Of a stretch of DNA of 6,088 nt, positions 5,123-6,088 are shown one piece after another. Position 1 is the first letter of the stretch. Every line of letters begins with the position of its first letter. The notes under the pieces are model-generated. The model searched no databases. It was not told the DNA's origin and saw only the letters and a program-made list of their open reading frames with translations. The position numbers were made by a program, and so were the translations under genes. This DNA comes from Elusimicrobiota bacterium (GTDB taxonomy: Bacteria; Elusimicrobiota; Elusimicrobia; Elusimicrobiales; Elusimicrobiaceae): assembly GCA_023393825.1 (NCBI GenBank), contig JAEXBW010000077.1:1-6088 (forward strand), in the 5' to 3' direction.

Positions 5123-6088
5123 TTACTTCTCCTTAATAAAATTTTGGCCTGCCTTAAAATCAGTCCTTAATCCCTTTTTGCGAGCGCGCTGTATTTCTTC
5201 CCCCGTTTTTTTGGAACTGCGCATTTGTATTGTGGGCTTCTTCATCGTAGAAAGCGCTTTAAAGGCGAGGGCAGGGTCCCCCGATTCATCTGTAAGATTT
5301 TCCGAAAGCGCACCGCGCTTGGACGTGTTTCTAAACATCGTTGCTATATCAAGATTAAGAACCTCCCCCACCCAGTCAACGCTGCCGCCGACCGTGGCCG
5401 CAACAACGCTGCCGTCCACATAAAAATTGTTTATATTCATTTTACCATTGTTAAAGTCAACGGAGGCTGTCATTGTTTCAAAAGGGGTATCTTTAAGCAC
5501 TTGGCCCATTTTAAAAGAACCCGCGCGCTCCATTTTGTTCATTATAACAAAAGGCTGGAAGGCAACGCCCAGCGCGGCCTGTCTTTCCGCCGCTTCCTGC
5601 AATTTGTATATTATGCCGTCTTCCAAGCTTGCGTCTATCTTGCCGTCCAGTTTATCCATACCCGGTAAAAGGTTTTTAAGCACAAATTCCGCGTTAAAGT
5701 TTTTGCCCGATACTATAGGCGTCGTAAATGTATCCGCGTGGACAATACCGCTGAAGTTGGGCATAAATTTTGGTAAATCCGCGCGGAAGTTATGCAGCCA
5801 CGCAAGGTCGCCCGTTTCTTTGGGGGCGGGTTTATGATTGGGGTCTAAGGCGTAAACAAAGTCTTCCACCGTATCGTAAACCTCTAACGGGCTTAAGGAA
5901 CTTAAGTAAATTGCGGTTTGTATATCACGCTCGTGCGTGCGCACTTTGTCTATGGTAACGCGAATGCGGATTTTTTTATCATTAAACATAGCGTCTTTAA
6001 CAAAAGCATAAAAGTTTTGTTTTTTATGGTCGTAGGAGGCATTGCCCTTTATTTTGGAAATCGTCTGGCGGCCCACCTTAAACACGCC
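5123..6088 (-). CDS. AsmA-like protein, C-terminal part (5' end beyond the window)
   Basis: About 321 codons are visible and the reading frame stays open to the window edge. The GTG at 6083-6085 is not a convincing start, since it has no Shine-Dalgarno room, so the true N-terminus lies outside. The visible part is rich in beta-strand-like alternation. Its C-terminal portion reads like the AsmA C-terminal domain: after the GTG, roughly residues 205-250, with NNGKMNINNFYVDG (212-225) then a GGSVDW turn and VLNLDIATMF. This matches the pattern in which a basis term, a shielded term and an LDL element succeed each other. AsmA proteins are envelope proteins, usually anchored by an N-terminal membrane helix and extending in the periplasm towards the outer membrane, with roles in lipid transport. 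No membrane segment is visible here, as expected for the C-terminal part. The lysine/arginine-rich tail (about 291-320) is notable. Its TAA abuts the next gene's ATG. Confidence 0.72.
   Translation of the reverse strand, partial: GVFKVGRQTISKIKGNASYDHKKQNFYAFVKDAMFNDKKIRIRVTIDKVRTHERDIQTAIYLSSLSPLEVYDTVEDFVYALDPNHKPAPKETGDLAWLHNFRADLPKFMPNFSGIVHADTFTTPIVSGKNFNAEFVLKNLLPGMDKLDGKIDASLEDGIIYKLQEAAERQAALGVAFQPFVIMNKMERAGSFKMGQVLKDTPFETMTASVDFNNGKMNINNFYVDGSVVAATVGGSVDWVGEVLNLDIATMFRNTSKRGALSENLTDESGDPALAFKALSTMKKPTIQMRSSKKTGEEIQRARKKGLRTDFKAGQNFIKEK
5128..5134 (-). promoter_or_regulatory. Shine-Dalgarno of the phosphoribosyltransferase-like gene, inside the AsmA-like gene end
   Basis: AAGGAGA on the minus strand lies 5 nt before the ATG at 5122. 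It encodes part of the last codons of the upstream protein, which supports this start and tight translational coupling. Confidence 0.75.

Noticed and set aside
4656..5958. Several plus-strand open frames opposite the phosphoribosyltransferase-like and AsmA-like genes
   Set aside because: They overlap each other and the well-supported minus-strand genes, with low-complexity or composition-driven peptides and no recognisable domains.

Overview
The window reads as bacterial DNA with compact, Shine-Dalgarno-led operons. It comes from an organism with ferredoxin-based anaerobic metabolism (a four-subunit 2-oxoacid:ferredoxin oxidoreductase). A C-terminal AsmA-like domain points to a Gram-negative-type envelope. 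I suspect a fermentative, possibly gut-associated lineage such as Elusimicrobiota, but this rests only on general gene style and was not tested.

Layout: (1) 1-330 has no convincing gene. It holds two structured palindromic elements, a 17-bp sequence that recurs about 3 kb away, and a plausible promoter and Shine-Dalgarno leading into the first operon. (2) 331-3014, plus strand, is a tight four-gene operon: a small 2x[4Fe-4S] ferredoxin, the VorB-type alpha subunit, the TPP-binding beta subunit and the gamma subunit. Junctions are 8 nt, an ATGA overlap and 1 nt. A strong hairpin terminator follows at 3046-3076. (3) 3015-3374 is a 360-bp convergent intergenic region. It holds that terminator, a large imperfect palindrome of about 106 bp, short repeats shared with the left intergenic region, and a second terminator serving the opposite strand. 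(4) 3375-6088, minus strand, is a second tight operon, read right to left: an AsmA-like protein (its N-terminal part lies beyond the window), an orotate-phosphoribosyltransferase-like protein with altered active-site motifs, and an RlmI-type 23S rRNA methyltransferase. Junctions are a directly abutting stop/start (TAAATG) and an ATGA overlap.

How the genes work together: the plus-strand operon should encode one complex that oxidatively decarboxylates a 2-oxoacid (probably branched-chain, from amino-acid fermentation) to an acyl-CoA, passing electrons through the ferredoxin-like subunit to ferredoxin. The minus-strand genes are translationally coupled but have no obvious common pathway.

The most interesting non-coding signal is the pair of hairpins at 36-68 and 166-198. 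They share a fold, and most stem differences between them preserve base pairing, including one double compensatory change. Together with the palindrome at 3156-3261 and the shared 17-mer, this suggests one or more dispersed families of intergenic repeat elements in this genome.
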